DNA of 40,825 nt. It comes from a bacterium (GTDB taxonomy: Bacteria; Electryoneota; AABM5-125-24; Hatepunaeales; Hatepunaeaceae). The stretch's first letter is position 1, and each line of letters starts with the position of its first letter. The stretch spans positions 1 through 40,825 of the forward strand of contig JALGVR010000008.1 of NCBI GenBank assembly GCA_025774605.1, in the 5' to 3' direction. The notes beneath the pieces were generated by a model. The model worked only from the letters and a program-made list of their open reading frames with translations, was not told the origin of the DNA and did no database searches. Made by a program: the position numbers and the translations under genes. Shown here one piece after another: positions 30,101 to 37,314 of this stretch.

Positions 30101-31693
30101 TGCAGTCACCGCGGCGGACGTTCCGATCCGGGCGATAATAGAGTCCTGGTCGACCGAGAGCCTGACCTGAACGCCCTTCGCCAGCACGGCGACGGAATCC
30201 TCGAGCTCGTCGGCAAGCACAACAGGCGGCTTCAAAGGGGAACCGCGCAGCAGTCGTTCCCGCCCGTCACGTACCGGCTTATTCATGCTCCGTTTGAGTT
30301 CCCTGATCGGTCCGCCTTTAACCGGAGCGGCGGTCGGTTCGCCGGTTGAGCCGTTCGTGCCGGCAACTGCCGGCTCCTGCGACAGGACGGTTCCCCTCAC
30401 GGTTATCCACTGGTCGTCGACACTGCCGGGACCGGTCAGCAATACCGAGGCGCGGCCGTTTTCATCGGTGACGGCACGGTTCCTGTCCAGGTCGCCAAGA
30501 TCGCTGCTGAACTCGACGGTTATCCCGGGCGCCGGCTCGCCCGTGCCGCCGATGACGTTGGCGACGATGCGGGTGGAATCTATACCATCCGCGATCATCT
30601 GCGCCGGTTCTGAGGTGAGATGGATGCTGCTGACAGCTTCGGCGTAATCGATATGGACCGAGTCGGCCATCACCGGTCCGTAGCGGGCGATAACCAGGTC
30701 ACGCGCGCCGGGTTGACCGGCGGAGGTAAGATAGGCTGTCGCCACACCGGCTTCGTCGCAGAAGGCACGCACCGGGATGCTCCCCAGTTCGGCGGAAAAA
30801 TTGACTTCGGCGCCGGGCACGGCCTGCAGGTTCTCCTCCTTGACGTAAGCCTTGATTTCAGCGGTCGACTGTCCGTCGCCCGGGATCATCTCCGGGTATG
30901 CTTCAACCGAAATGGAAACACCGCGGAAGGTGATGATCGTGCTTGCCTCGGCGTTGGCTTCGGATATCCTGTTGTCGTTGCACTGCTTGCCGTTCAATGT
31001 CAGAACGGGGAGTGGCGCGCGCGCCGGTGCCGAATCGATATCCCCGACGCTGGCGGTCACCAGCGCGGTCAATCCGACACTGGACGAGGGTGCGGTCAAC
31101 AGCACCGCGGCGTCTCCGTCCATATCGGTGTTGGTGTAAATGATCTGCTGACCGTTGAACGTGCCGGCGGTCGTTTCGAACCTCACCCCCGTACGGACGA
31201 CCGGACCCTCCCTGCCGACCAGTGTGGCGACGACGTGGACGGTATCGGTGCCGTTCGCCAGCGCCGATGTTCTCCCGACCAGCAGCGAAAGCTCGGCGGA
31301 GACGCCGGTGATCGTAATGTACAATTGGGCGCTCTGATCCTGAACCGAAACCGTAATCGTGTCCACACCCGCCTGATTCCCCGAGACATACGGAACTGAA
31401 AAGAAACCATAAGCGTCGGTCGTATCGGTCGAGGAGATCTCTCCCAGGGTGGCGGAAAAACCGACCGCCATATCGGAGTACGGCTCCTCCTGTTGATCGA
31501 CGATCCTGCCGGAGACGACCGAACTGTCACCGCCGACCGATACCCGGTTGGGCGTTGCGGTAAGCTCGGTGATGATCACCATGCGAATTTCAGGACCGGT
31601 CGGGTTGAATTCACCCTTCTCCCCGCACTGGACAAGCAGCAGGGAGGCGAGGATCAACATTCGGTACAGGATATGCTTTAATATGCGCTTCAA
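21197..31693 (-). CDS. Giant Ig-like (Big_1/invasin-type) repeat lipoprotein
   Basis: About 3,500 aa with about 32 Ig-like repeats (e.g. DSLPANGLAEAEVTASVRQTSSGNPVTGRTVSFAVDAGGIG). Lipobox LLLVQC. TTG at 31693 preceded by GAGGG is my preferred start; the listed ORF starts at a GTG at 31729. Confidence 0.9.
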   Translation of the reverse strand: MKRILKHILYRMLILASLLLVQCGEKGEFNPTGPEIRMVIITELTATPNRVSVGGDSSVVSGRIVDQQEEPYSDMAVGFSATLGEISSTDTTDAYGFFSVPYVSGNQAGVDTITVSVQDQSAQLYITITGVSAELSLLVGRTSALANGTDTVHVVATLVGREGPVVRTGVRFETTAGTFNGQQIIYTNTDMDGDAAVLLTAPSSSVGLTALVTASVGDIDSAPARAPLPVLTLNGKQCNDNRISEANAEASTIITFRGVSISVEAYPEMIPGDGQSTAEIKAYVKEENLQAVPGAEVNFSAELGSIPVRAFCDEAGVATAYLTSAGQPGARDLVIARYGPVMADSVHIDYAEAVSSIHLTSEPAQMIADGIDSTRIVANVIGGTGEPAPGITVEFSSDLGDLDRNRAVTDENGRASVLLTGPGSVDDQWITVRGTVLSQEPAVAGTNGSTGEPTAAPVKGGPIRELKRSMNKPVRDGRERLLRGSPLKPPVVLADELEDSVAVLAKGVQVRLSVDQDSIIARIGTSAAVTAQVYETTSGNPVTFKGVRFSTTLGSIPGFAQLDEFGRAQVMLSAGVDTGRALIVMRFGAVHRDSIEVMLLPMIGTLNVAVDKNSLLAGGLEEALVSVQVTDALGGAAPGASVVYEIDYEGEERSIITDEEGRVDFVVVSPPVEEDSEVQVSISAGGLTRDVRIGLRAITRRITASPDSLSAGSSDPVDVLFQAIETTNHRPVSTDTVWFSGDGGLIQAIGLLDQNGFARTSFRAGDEPTRCTVVGQLGTLAPDTVTIELVEPLAEVELSVGRGSILADGIDTTSAVARVSNMLGDPTPGAFLLFEVDEGQIIPEVVRSNEEGLAFATLYSPPLRDDGHSAEIRVSIVPAELTAGLIDDDELTLSRSPLKQIGPRRDLLKSRQGSIQSRNIGKSLWPLDSPLTRSLSTHTPRRDQVVDSAVVELRGVSLDLRASPREIHADGHSQVGLNVHLYETGSGAAIPGAEVRFGASLGSVRLTGFTGEDGMLNDSLTAGLNPGISHITARYGDEITSTDSVRFTPDPSRLNIILTTDRDEVPADGETVVNLLARVVDDAGAPVSDVDVQFYADGAPTVLVDAGEHRNVTRWENIFRVDDPDAVQAVRLSFQLCGIDSRDTRISINRNEIGNINLPQDPLWRDIILDLPVDDLHGGANRISIIGGNDGNAVDRFSIAGMRLGLVGGHLLDEVTSDVDGRAEAVFTADLTADMMLLEAVLSENPDISRAQRVYHNPGDPAAIIISTDRDTLIANGLEESDLLAMVTDANGNPVGEGFRVDLSVDPVGDVEPAEAVTLADGTVSARFITPVVEDEDIVTTLSAACQDASSDLDLLLRAPVLRLILPDERMLADGVSRMTLSARLGTVDGAPIAGRRIEFSTTRGLITPVNQTNADGFAVAILTAGDTPDTATVTASFGPHIREEVNVIFAQLIESIDMSARPPSLPGSGLESTEITITAIDGLGEAAADVRINLAADQGQLSIDRVTTDNRGEAAVLLDGIASEEDDQITVIATLLQGDFSDTLIVPVRGVSVTVSAEADSLPGNGTSTTLVTARVAETTSGAPVDTGRVSFFTDLGGISGGAWLSEDGIAEASFTAPLDVGTAVIRAQFGAGLSDETGITIVHRASDMRLEITPASVPSNGKPMADVLVTVTDPWGDPAVRQRVEISFEGPGSVTPLVGLTDENGEFTASAGGEASADDGELSITAEAREGELSASGNLDLRGVAVEVDAEDALIPGDGESMTTITARVQETGTGHPVVGDTVRFTSSAGVIAAYVILDETGRAITSLRSDPRSAIAVVTASYGDELLDSTQVAFASRFSYLDAEPARPVLLADGVDTTLITAALTDTLGDPVEGVYVSFGLLGDEGEISADSAMTDRSGTASVTFTSSALEDDRSCDIRIFAGNLEDTLTLMMRGITLEVAVEPDSLPANGLAEAEVTASVRQTSSGNPVTGRTVSFAVDAGGIGEFADLSERGRASVTLTAPADPAQGTVTISFGRTLTADTPVVFVRTVESLELSAGGDRLLGDGLDTLAVTARALDEIGDPAPGVTVHFSAPDGGSVEPEQVSTNDEGLAVATYTGFAVRRDSTVTVEASTDGAAADQQTFTLLGVTTRISAVPNRLPANGRSSAIVSFGAYETTAHTPLIGHSVTFSADRGNIGHRAELDTSGTAVITFVAPIEPGDALITAIAGDTLQTSFILPCIESVPAHAELSIDPAAVSVAGVGRNQSATLTAYITDSDRQVVPDGNLITFRFTNDIDVRFAGGHDTVVVETENGAAAASVTAGEEVGTVRFEALYGGQLLATGGELLVLAGPPARISVHADVGTIHHPGGGLSSLPVSATVADRFSNPVEDSTVVRFYLEPDDIAQVTAVEYTENGVVATAADSIDYPNGVWVTYSNENAGEEIWVHATAGGGSAHDSTRVVLPGAVEGGEPAYMELGVAAASLEADGFSGTEIQARIYDADDQAVADMTEVTLTATLGSVQSPRQTADGEISSIYRAGRIAGVDTVRVTAGMVRDSLYITLRPGPPAAIELSVEDDEIRANGVQFTNVVAEVRDRFGNLVSPGTLVEFSSELGRIAAEALTDSSGRAAARLVAGFETGISLIGARSGAASAQTSIRFVSGEADGIVLNSIDREHIGVRGSGAPENATLIFEVRDDRGVAVDRDHAVDVHFTLDGPAKVIDPDESSADSVAYLEPEIFETDESGQVAVTLNAGYFAGAVEITAAIGDSIFGQAISVAIHGGPPDEEHFSLMTERCVLTGIYGTPVDTTSLWVNVGDRFSNPTVPGTVVRFSSTGGVIEGSGRTDSLGQCSVLLTSARPWPVQGVDTITAQTVGWNNEEITAQSVVLITGPTRVSFDTTNGFTIPFGAYRSFVVTVADTFGHPLVAGTTVLIEVEGRTPDGDAVEGIVLTGDAVEEEYELQECAQRSDFFVRIFNYVNGLNGADITLTATVTSPNGDVIASLDGAALGQVLSTSSSRVVLSPDEIIADGEDECDINVTLYDVGGIAIPDVPPDEIVFSIDAGNPLITPPEEPSDEEGRLTATVVGRALGVGTVEVRVGGQLLDDQPTLTFIAGPPERMLVNVLNRRLVVGGDTTTVIVDVSDGSGNPVPNGTTVVFQTVDGSFIPASTTTTDGRAVTLFFSGNNAGESGFTVTASYRGGVVEEEISNIVFLPGAPEMFTISAESYVLQVRSSLDLDVTCVDTFGNPVAENTAFTMSVSPRANGSVAPTVLQADVDGHAVVSFTAGSTAGDTAHVVATSGGTTGSSPVFLFTPGPPGRIQLAADTTRAEVGEDINLTATVADAFGNAVSDTTLVQFTLDPEGGALIPSASTTTNGVVTSVLRGVQRAGDVEVMAQTGDLTASVLVTFLVGELTRISVAVDPNLVQTGRSSEIVATAMDRFGNPVPGAVLNFTLTTNPGGNCTLQHNQRTTGQEGTARTIFTAGDTAGSAIITVSWDDDANVEGTTYIDIEEPDGGGG

Positions 31694-31807
31694 ACTATTT
31701 CCCTCTGTTTGGAGGAGTAAATCAGTCACCGTCAGGAACCGGCGACGGCAAACTCCGCGAAATATCCGGCAGGGCCGACATTTCAGTCAGCCGGGCGATT
31801 TCAACGG

Positions 31808-34006
31808 TTACCTTTTAGTCAGCAGCGCCGACAAGGTTCCCTCGAGTGAATAATTATCGAGGGGGATATCGCCTTCAACCTTCACCGGACCAACACCTTC
31901 GGCGTACCAGATGACTTTTCGCTTCTGATTCGACTCCTCTCCGTCCACCAGGGCACAGGATATCGTTTCGACGGCGGCGCAGTTCTTGAAGCGTCCCAGT
32001 TCAGTCGACACGGTGAAATGCCCGATCAGACGTTGCCTCTGCATTACTTCGCCGGACTGCAGCCTTCTTCCGCCGCTCCACTTCCGCCAGCCGTACCGAT
32101 TCTTATAGACCTTTCCCACAACCATTTTATCGGGCAGGATAATCCGGGGCGGATCATAGGACATCGAATCGCCGCTGTCATTGACACGGTAAAGGTTCAG
32201 CATTCCCTGATCACTCCAGCGGTAGCCGGAACGGGCGGCTGACTTGTTTGATCCTTCCGGGATCAGCTCGGTCATCCGGACGATCCCCTCTCCGTCGTCA
32301 ACCACGGCCAGCCTGCTCTTCCAGCGTTCGCCGTTGTCATCATGCCAGCTGTAACTCCAGCTCTCGCCGGTTCCAATCGGGAAATAGCGCATCATGTCCA
32401 CGCTTGACAAGCTTCCGGACGTTAGTTCGGTTTCGGCGTTTTTAATCCTCTCCGGTGTGCGCTTCGCGCCTTTCAGGTCCTCGCCGTCTTCCGAGGCCGG
32501 GGTATCATCACTTTCGTCCCGCCGCCTGCTTTCCATCAGCTCCTTGTCGGGCTTCCCGTGAGGCTGGCCCGGTTTGATTATACGCGGAGTTATGAAAATT
32601 GTCAGTTCCGTTCTTTCCTTGGATTCGACCTGGTGACGAAACAGGTTGCCGATCAACGGCAGCGATCCGAGCAGCCAGACCCGTTTGTCGGTGGACAGGG
32701 ACTTCTCCTTGATGAGCCCGCCGATGACCGCTGTTTCGTTATCGCCGACCTCCACCCGGCTGTCGGAGACGCGCGTCGAGATCAGCGGGAGCTGCAAGCC
32801 GCCGTAACCCTCCTGCCAGCCGGTTATCTCCTCGACACGCGGTCTGAGCTCCAGCATTATGCGCTCGGAGTCAATAATGTGCGGCACAACAACCAGTTCG
32901 ATCGGAACCTGCCTCTCGTTGTAGGTAATCTGCACTTCGGTCCCTCCGCCTCCCCCCGAACGTTCTTCGATCCAGGTGGTGACTCCGACGCTTATCGTTG
33001 CCGGCTGATTCTCAATAGTGGTGATGCGCGGCTGCGACAGGAGCCGCGCCTTCTCCTCCTTAATCATCATGTCGAGCACTGCCTGAAAGCTTGAACTTGT
33101 GAGAGAGCCCAGCTCGATTTTACCCCCCTTGTCCTCCGTTTCGGTGGTCGCGGCGCCACTGCTGCCGTCTCCGGGGACCAGTCCGCCGATGAGGTCGGAG
33201 ACCGATTCGCCGAATACCCAGTTGGTCCTGCCCTGGTATGCCCCCTTGACTTTCAGTATCTGAGACCAGTCGACCCCGAGCTGTTGATCGTCGCTCAAAA
33301 TCGTTTCCACGAACTGCACATCGATCTCAACCTGCCTGGACGGCTGATCGAAGATGTCGATCATCTCCGCGACACGCTTCAGGTTGGGTGGTCGATCGGT
33401 GACGATCAGCAGATTGGATCTCGCTTGAAGCGGGGTTTTACCGGCCGGGACCGGATCCTCGAGATCCAGTCTCTCCCGCGACACCAACTCCATTGAGGGC
33501 TTGATGTAGCCCGCCTTTACAGCGCCGGTGTTGATCGTCTGGTAATACACGGTCGTCTGTCCCCACGGCGATAGCACTCTCGAGGTGTCGATTGTCGCCT
33601 TGATGTCCCTGGCATCGGCATACTTCAGCCTGAACATGCGCGTCTGGAGACCCAGCCCCCTTATTTTCTCAAGGGAGTCGGGACGGCTGATCATCATGAT
33701 ATTACCGTATATCTGGTACTGGAAACCCTTCGCCTGCAGGATTGCATCCAACGCCTCGCGCACCGTCACTCCGGCGAAGCGGAGTGAGACCGTTCCCATC
33801 GAATCCGGACCGATGACGAGATTCAGGTTTATCTGTGCAGCCAACAGACGCAACAGGTCCTCAATCGGAGTATCATGACCTTCAACCGTATCCACCGTGG
33901 TGTTCAGCAGGTCTTCGGTTGACACCGTGTTTTCAGCGGCCTGCAGGTTCATGCACATCAGGGTGAGCAGCACTGTCGCAAGCAATATTTGAGATATTCT
34001 CTGCAA
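31808..34006 (-). CDS. pilQ: PilQ-type secretin with extra C-terminal domain
   Basis: 732 aa; signal peptide, STN-like region (VSLRFAGVTVREALDAILQAKGFQYQIYG), secretin core (ATISVGVTTWIEE...VPIELVVVPHI...DNETAVIGGLIKE...LPLIGNLFRHQ...ELTIFITPRII), then about 250 aa beyond the core. Confidence 0.93.
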   Translation of the reverse strand: MQRISQILLATVLLTLMCMNLQAAENTVSTEDLLNTTVDTVEGHDTPIEDLLRLLAAQINLNLVIGPDSMGTVSLRFAGVTVREALDAILQAKGFQYQIYGNIMMISRPDSLEKIRGLGLQTRMFRLKYADARDIKATIDTSRVLSPWGQTTVYYQTINTGAVKAGYIKPSMELVSRERLDLEDPVPAGKTPLQARSNLLIVTDRPPNLKRVAEMIDIFDQPSRQVEIDVQFVETILSDDQQLGVDWSQILKVKGAYQGRTNWVFGESVSDLIGGLVPGDGSSGAATTETEDKGGKIELGSLTSSSFQAVLDMMIKEEKARLLSQPRITTIENQPATISVGVTTWIEERSGGGGGTEVQITYNERQVPIELVVVPHIIDSERIMLELRPRVEEITGWQEGYGGLQLPLISTRVSDSRVEVGDNETAVIGGLIKEKSLSTDKRVWLLGSLPLIGNLFRHQVESKERTELTIFITPRIIKPGQPHGKPDKELMESRRRDESDDTPASEDGEDLKGAKRTPERIKNAETELTSGSLSSVDMMRYFPIGTGESWSYSWHDDNGERWKSRLAVVDDGEGIVRMTELIPEGSNKSAARSGYRWSDQGMLNLYRVNDSGDSMSYDPPRIILPDKMVVGKVYKNRYGWRKWSGGRRLQSGEVMQRQRLIGHFTVSTELGRFKNCAAVETISCALVDGEESNQKRKVIWYAEGVGPVKVEGDIPLDNYSLEGTLSALLTKR

Positions 34007-34007
34007 T

Positions 34008-34457
34008 CTACTTCTCCCAGGTGAGAGTATATTCCAAGGTACTGTTGGACAGGATGACCTGACCGGATTCTATCCTGTCCACCCTCAAGCCGTTTATTCT
34101 GTCGCCAACCCGGACCGGTTTCGAGTTTATCATCGCCATGCGGTCATCTCCTCTGATCGAAATTACGCCGAGCTTCAAATCGGAAATCGTCTCATCCATG
34201 TCCAGGTCGGGACGCGCCTGCACGAAGGGGTCTCTTCCCCATTTATTCAAGGTGATCCTCTCCTGTGAAAACGGCCAGGTCGTATCGGCGGCGGCAGATA
34301 CGACCGGGGATGTATTCTTCTTCGAATCCTTCTTTGCGGCAACCGTCTCAGCGGCCGGTTTCCGCCACAGGTTGTAAGGATCAAGAATAAGGAATGCCAC
34401 CGCCGCCGCGGCGATCACAACCAGCATTATTTTTTCATTTTTCTTCAGGGGCGGCAT
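34008..34457 (-). CDS. pilP: PilP-like pilus inner-membrane protein
   Basis: 149 aa; N-terminal TM then WGRDPFVQ...LKLGVISIRGDDRMAMINSKPVRVGDRINGLRVDRIESGQVILS (PilP/GspC-like); position between pilO and pilQ. Confidence 0.8.
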   Translation of the reverse strand: MPPLKKNEKIMLVVIAAAAVAFLILDPYNLWRKPAAETVAAKKDSKKNTSPVVSAAADTTWPFSQERITLNKWGRDPFVQARPDLDMDETISDLKLGVISIRGDDRMAMINSKPVRVGDRINGLRVDRIESGQVILSNSTLEYTLTWEK

Positions 34458-34465
34458 GGTTCAGT

Positions 34466-35047
34466 CTAACGATGAACGTAAATGAACATTTCCAGATCGA
34501 TGTTGAGATCGGGTCGCGATCCTTCAATCACCGACATTTTTATATCGGAAACGGTAATCTTGAACGGCAGTGACTGCATTCTTTCGAGCATTCTGCCGAA
34601 ATTCCGGTATTGTCCGCGCAGTCTCAAAGTGAATAATTGCTTGAAAATATACTTGCCCGCAACGGTATTGCCGGCGCGCTCAAGGGCGTAGAGTTCGAAG
34701 AGTGAGGGCTGCATCTCTTCCAGTTTAATTCCATTTGCCTGGCAGAAGGACATTATCTGTTTGGCGATGTTGATCAGACTGCTGCGAGGCGGAAACCTGC
34801 TGTCCCAGGCGTCAATCTCCTCGTAGAGTTGCTTGATCCGGTTCTTCAGCGCGGATTCCATCTCCTTGTAACGCACTATGGCTGTGATGGAATCTTCATT
34901 CGCCTTCATGTCCTCCCTGATTGTTGCCGTCCTGGCGATGACCGGCCGATATAGGACCGCATACCAAATACCGATGACTGCTATCATTATACCTGCAACC
35001 ATCAACAGCTCGTCCCTTGCTTTAGTGCGTTTTTTACCAGCAGCCAC
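34466..35047 (-). CDS. pilO: PilO-like pilus assembly protein
   Basis: 193 aa; single N-terminal TM, coiled-coil, then FTLRLRGQYRNFGRMLERMQSLPFKITVSDIKM. Confidence 0.87.
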   Translation of the reverse strand: MAAGKKRTKARDELLMVAGIMIAVIGIWYAVLYRPVIARTATIREDMKANEDSITAIVRYKEMESALKNRIKQLYEEIDAWDSRFPPRSSLINIAKQIMSFCQANGIKLEEMQPSLFELYALERAGNTVAGKYIFKQLFTLRLRGQYRNFGRMLERMQSLPFKITVSDIKMSVIEGSRPDLNIDLEMFIYVHR

Positions 35048-35049
35048 GG

Positions 35050-37314
35050 TTATAGTCCACAGATAATTTTGAAACCGATTCTACCGGATTCGAGGTGTTC
35101 ATAGCTGTCTATCGCCACGTCTCTGAACCATCCGGAGGTCTCGAGATCGTAAATGAAATTGGTCAGCCTGACCTCGGTAAGTGTCCCCTGCAGATAGACC
35201 TTACCCTCGATCTCCAGGACCTTCCCGTAAATGGGTCGCTTTTTCATCTCAACCTGCTCTTCCTCTCTCTTGCCCAGCAAGTCGGCGAGTACTCTGTCAT
35301 AGGTCGGCTTGAAGTTCTCAGGGACCTCAGCTTCACTTACATTTTTCACCTCCGATTCGGAAGACTCGTCACCGGTGTTCGGATCGATGATATATCGCGT
35401 TCTCAACTGGTCGAGGTAGATATAACTTGGCACCAGGTTCGATAAGAGCTGCAGGTATTTCGGAATTTCAGGCGCCTTTTCAGCGATGGTGGAAAAATCT
35501 TCACCCCGCTGAATGAGCTGATTCTGGAGATTATCCACCTGTGCCTTGGCAAGCAGATAATCAGTTCGATGTTTGACCAGACCGGTGAGCTGTTTCTTCA
35601 GCGATTCATACTCGGATTCCGCGCCGTTTCTCTCGCTGAGCGCCATTCCGTACATGGAGATCATTACAAATATCAGCGACAGCGCCGCGGCTGGAACCAG
35701 GCGTTTGACGCTTTTCAATTTTTCCGCGCTCTTCAACTCAGGGGGCAAAACGTTCTGAGTGCGACCGTCGTCGAGGGCGATCGAGAGGACGGGGAGAAAC
35801 GCTGGTCCCTGCTGCTCAAGGATTTTACGGTCCTCATCGGAGAGCGCCGAATCCAATTCGATGCGCGCCAGCGGATCACCCACTTCAACGATGATTCCCA
35901 GGTGTTCGCTCAGGAACTCGGGCAACCGTTTCATCAACGCTCCACCGCCGATAAGTATCAACTTCTGAAGAGCGTTGGCGTCCTTCTGGCGGCTGTAAAA
36001 ATCGATCGACCTGGATATCTCCGCGGAGATCCGCTCCGCCACCGGACGCATCAGAATCGCAATCCGCATGGTCTCCGGTGCACCCTCGACAGGCAGACCG
36101 TTCCCGATCTTATACTCCTCAGCGCTGTCCAGCGTGAGTTCCTGACCGTTCGCTTCGAGTGTCAAGCCGTACAACACCTCGGTAAAATCATCGCTGCCGG
36201 TGGCGACTGTCCGGCACAGAATTAACTTCCCCTTCTCCATGATATTGATGGTCGTTTTGGCTGCGCCGATATCGACAATCACCACAGCGCCCTTATCGGT
36301 CTCTATTCCCTTGTAACCATCAATCAGGAATCTCATGGTTACCGGCGTCGAGGTTATATGGTTGGGAACAAGAGCTATCTCATCGAGTATGTCGATTCTT
36401 CGATCGAGTTCGCGGCGGTCGATCGCCATGACTTCGATCTCCTGTCTGCCCTTGATCTTCGGATCGAAGCCGCTATATGAAATGTCACAGAATTCAACCG
36501 GGAACGGCAGCTCCTTGTTGATCTGGAATTTTATGGCGTTCAGTCTCTCCTTCGGTGTTACTTCCGGCACCTCCAGGCGCCGCACCTGAGTATACCTGTC
36601 CGGAAGAAGAACGTGCAGAGCCGCGTTTTTCATGCGGTCGGTGGGCATCAACTCCCGGACAGTCTTGGCAAGCAACACATTCAGACCTGCCTGACCTTCA
36701 CGCAGTCCCCTCGGGATTTTGCTGATCCCGACGCTTACCACGCGACTTTCTCCACCGTTCTTCACCACCTCGATCATCTTCACCGCCGCGTTTCCGATGT
36801 CCAGGGCAAAGACGCGCTTTCCCTTGACCCTGACTTTGAGAGCCGCTGCCTTGGCTGTCCGTTTGACGGCTTTCTTCGCCGGTTTTTCCTTGCGTACTGC
36901 CGGTTTGGCAGCAGGGAATCTCACATCGGACAGGGCACTTTTCAATCGCCTGGCTACACGTTTCGTGACGGGCATGAACATGTCGGTCAGAGGCTCTTCG
37001 GTCTCAGGCTGTTTCTTCGGGGGAATCTTCCGGCCGCGAGCGGGAACGGCTTTCGGGCGGGGGGTGGACTTCTCCCGCAATTTCCCGGCTCTCTTCATCG
37101 GAGCGGACTCCGGTTCGGGAGCCTTGGCGCTCTTTTCCGGGGGTGACGGTGCGGCCGCTCCGCTGATCTCCACTTCAGGATGCTGCGGTTCGACGCGATC
37201 CTTCTGCGGTCTTTGGTCAGCTCCTTCCGGCGTCAGCTCGTGTGAGGCGGTTCCGCCGCGTCTGATAATGTCCAGGAGCCGGTTTGTAGCCAGCTCACGG
37301 TGTTTCTCGGCCAC
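35050..37314 (-). CDS. pilM: PilM-PilN fusion protein
   Basis: 754 aa; disordered basic N-terminus, PilM actin-like core (KRVFALDIGNAAVKMIEV...VVIVDIGAAKTTINIM...LILIGGGALMKRLPEFL), then NVLPPELKS, a TM and coiled-coil of PilN type. Confidence 0.92.
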   Translation of the reverse strand: MAEKHRELATNRLLDIIRRGGTASHELTPEGADQRPQKDRVEPQHPEVEISGAAAPSPPEKSAKAPEPESAPMKRAGKLREKSTPRPKAVPARGRKIPPKKQPETEEPLTDMFMPVTKRVARRLKSALSDVRFPAAKPAVRKEKPAKKAVKRTAKAAALKVRVKGKRVFALDIGNAAVKMIEVVKNGGESRVVSVGISKIPRGLREGQAGLNVLLAKTVRELMPTDRMKNAALHVLLPDRYTQVRRLEVPEVTPKERLNAIKFQINKELPFPVEFCDISYSGFDPKIKGRQEIEVMAIDRRELDRRIDILDEIALVPNHITSTPVTMRFLIDGYKGIETDKGAVVIVDIGAAKTTINIMEKGKLILCRTVATGSDDFTEVLYGLTLEANGQELTLDSAEEYKIGNGLPVEGAPETMRIAILMRPVAERISAEISRSIDFYSRQKDANALQKLILIGGGALMKRLPEFLSEHLGIIVEVGDPLARIELDSALSDEDRKILEQQGPAFLPVLSIALDDGRTQNVLPPELKSAEKLKSVKRLVPAAALSLIFVMISMYGMALSERNGAESEYESLKKQLTGLVKHRTDYLLAKAQVDNLQNQLIQRGEDFSTIAEKAPEIPKYLQLLSNLVPSYIYLDQLRTRYIIDPNTGDESSESEVKNVSEAEVPENFKPTYDRVLADLLGKREEEQVEMKKRPIYGKVLEIEGKVYLQGTLTEVRLTNFIYDLETSGWFRDVAIDSYEHLESGRIGFKIICGL

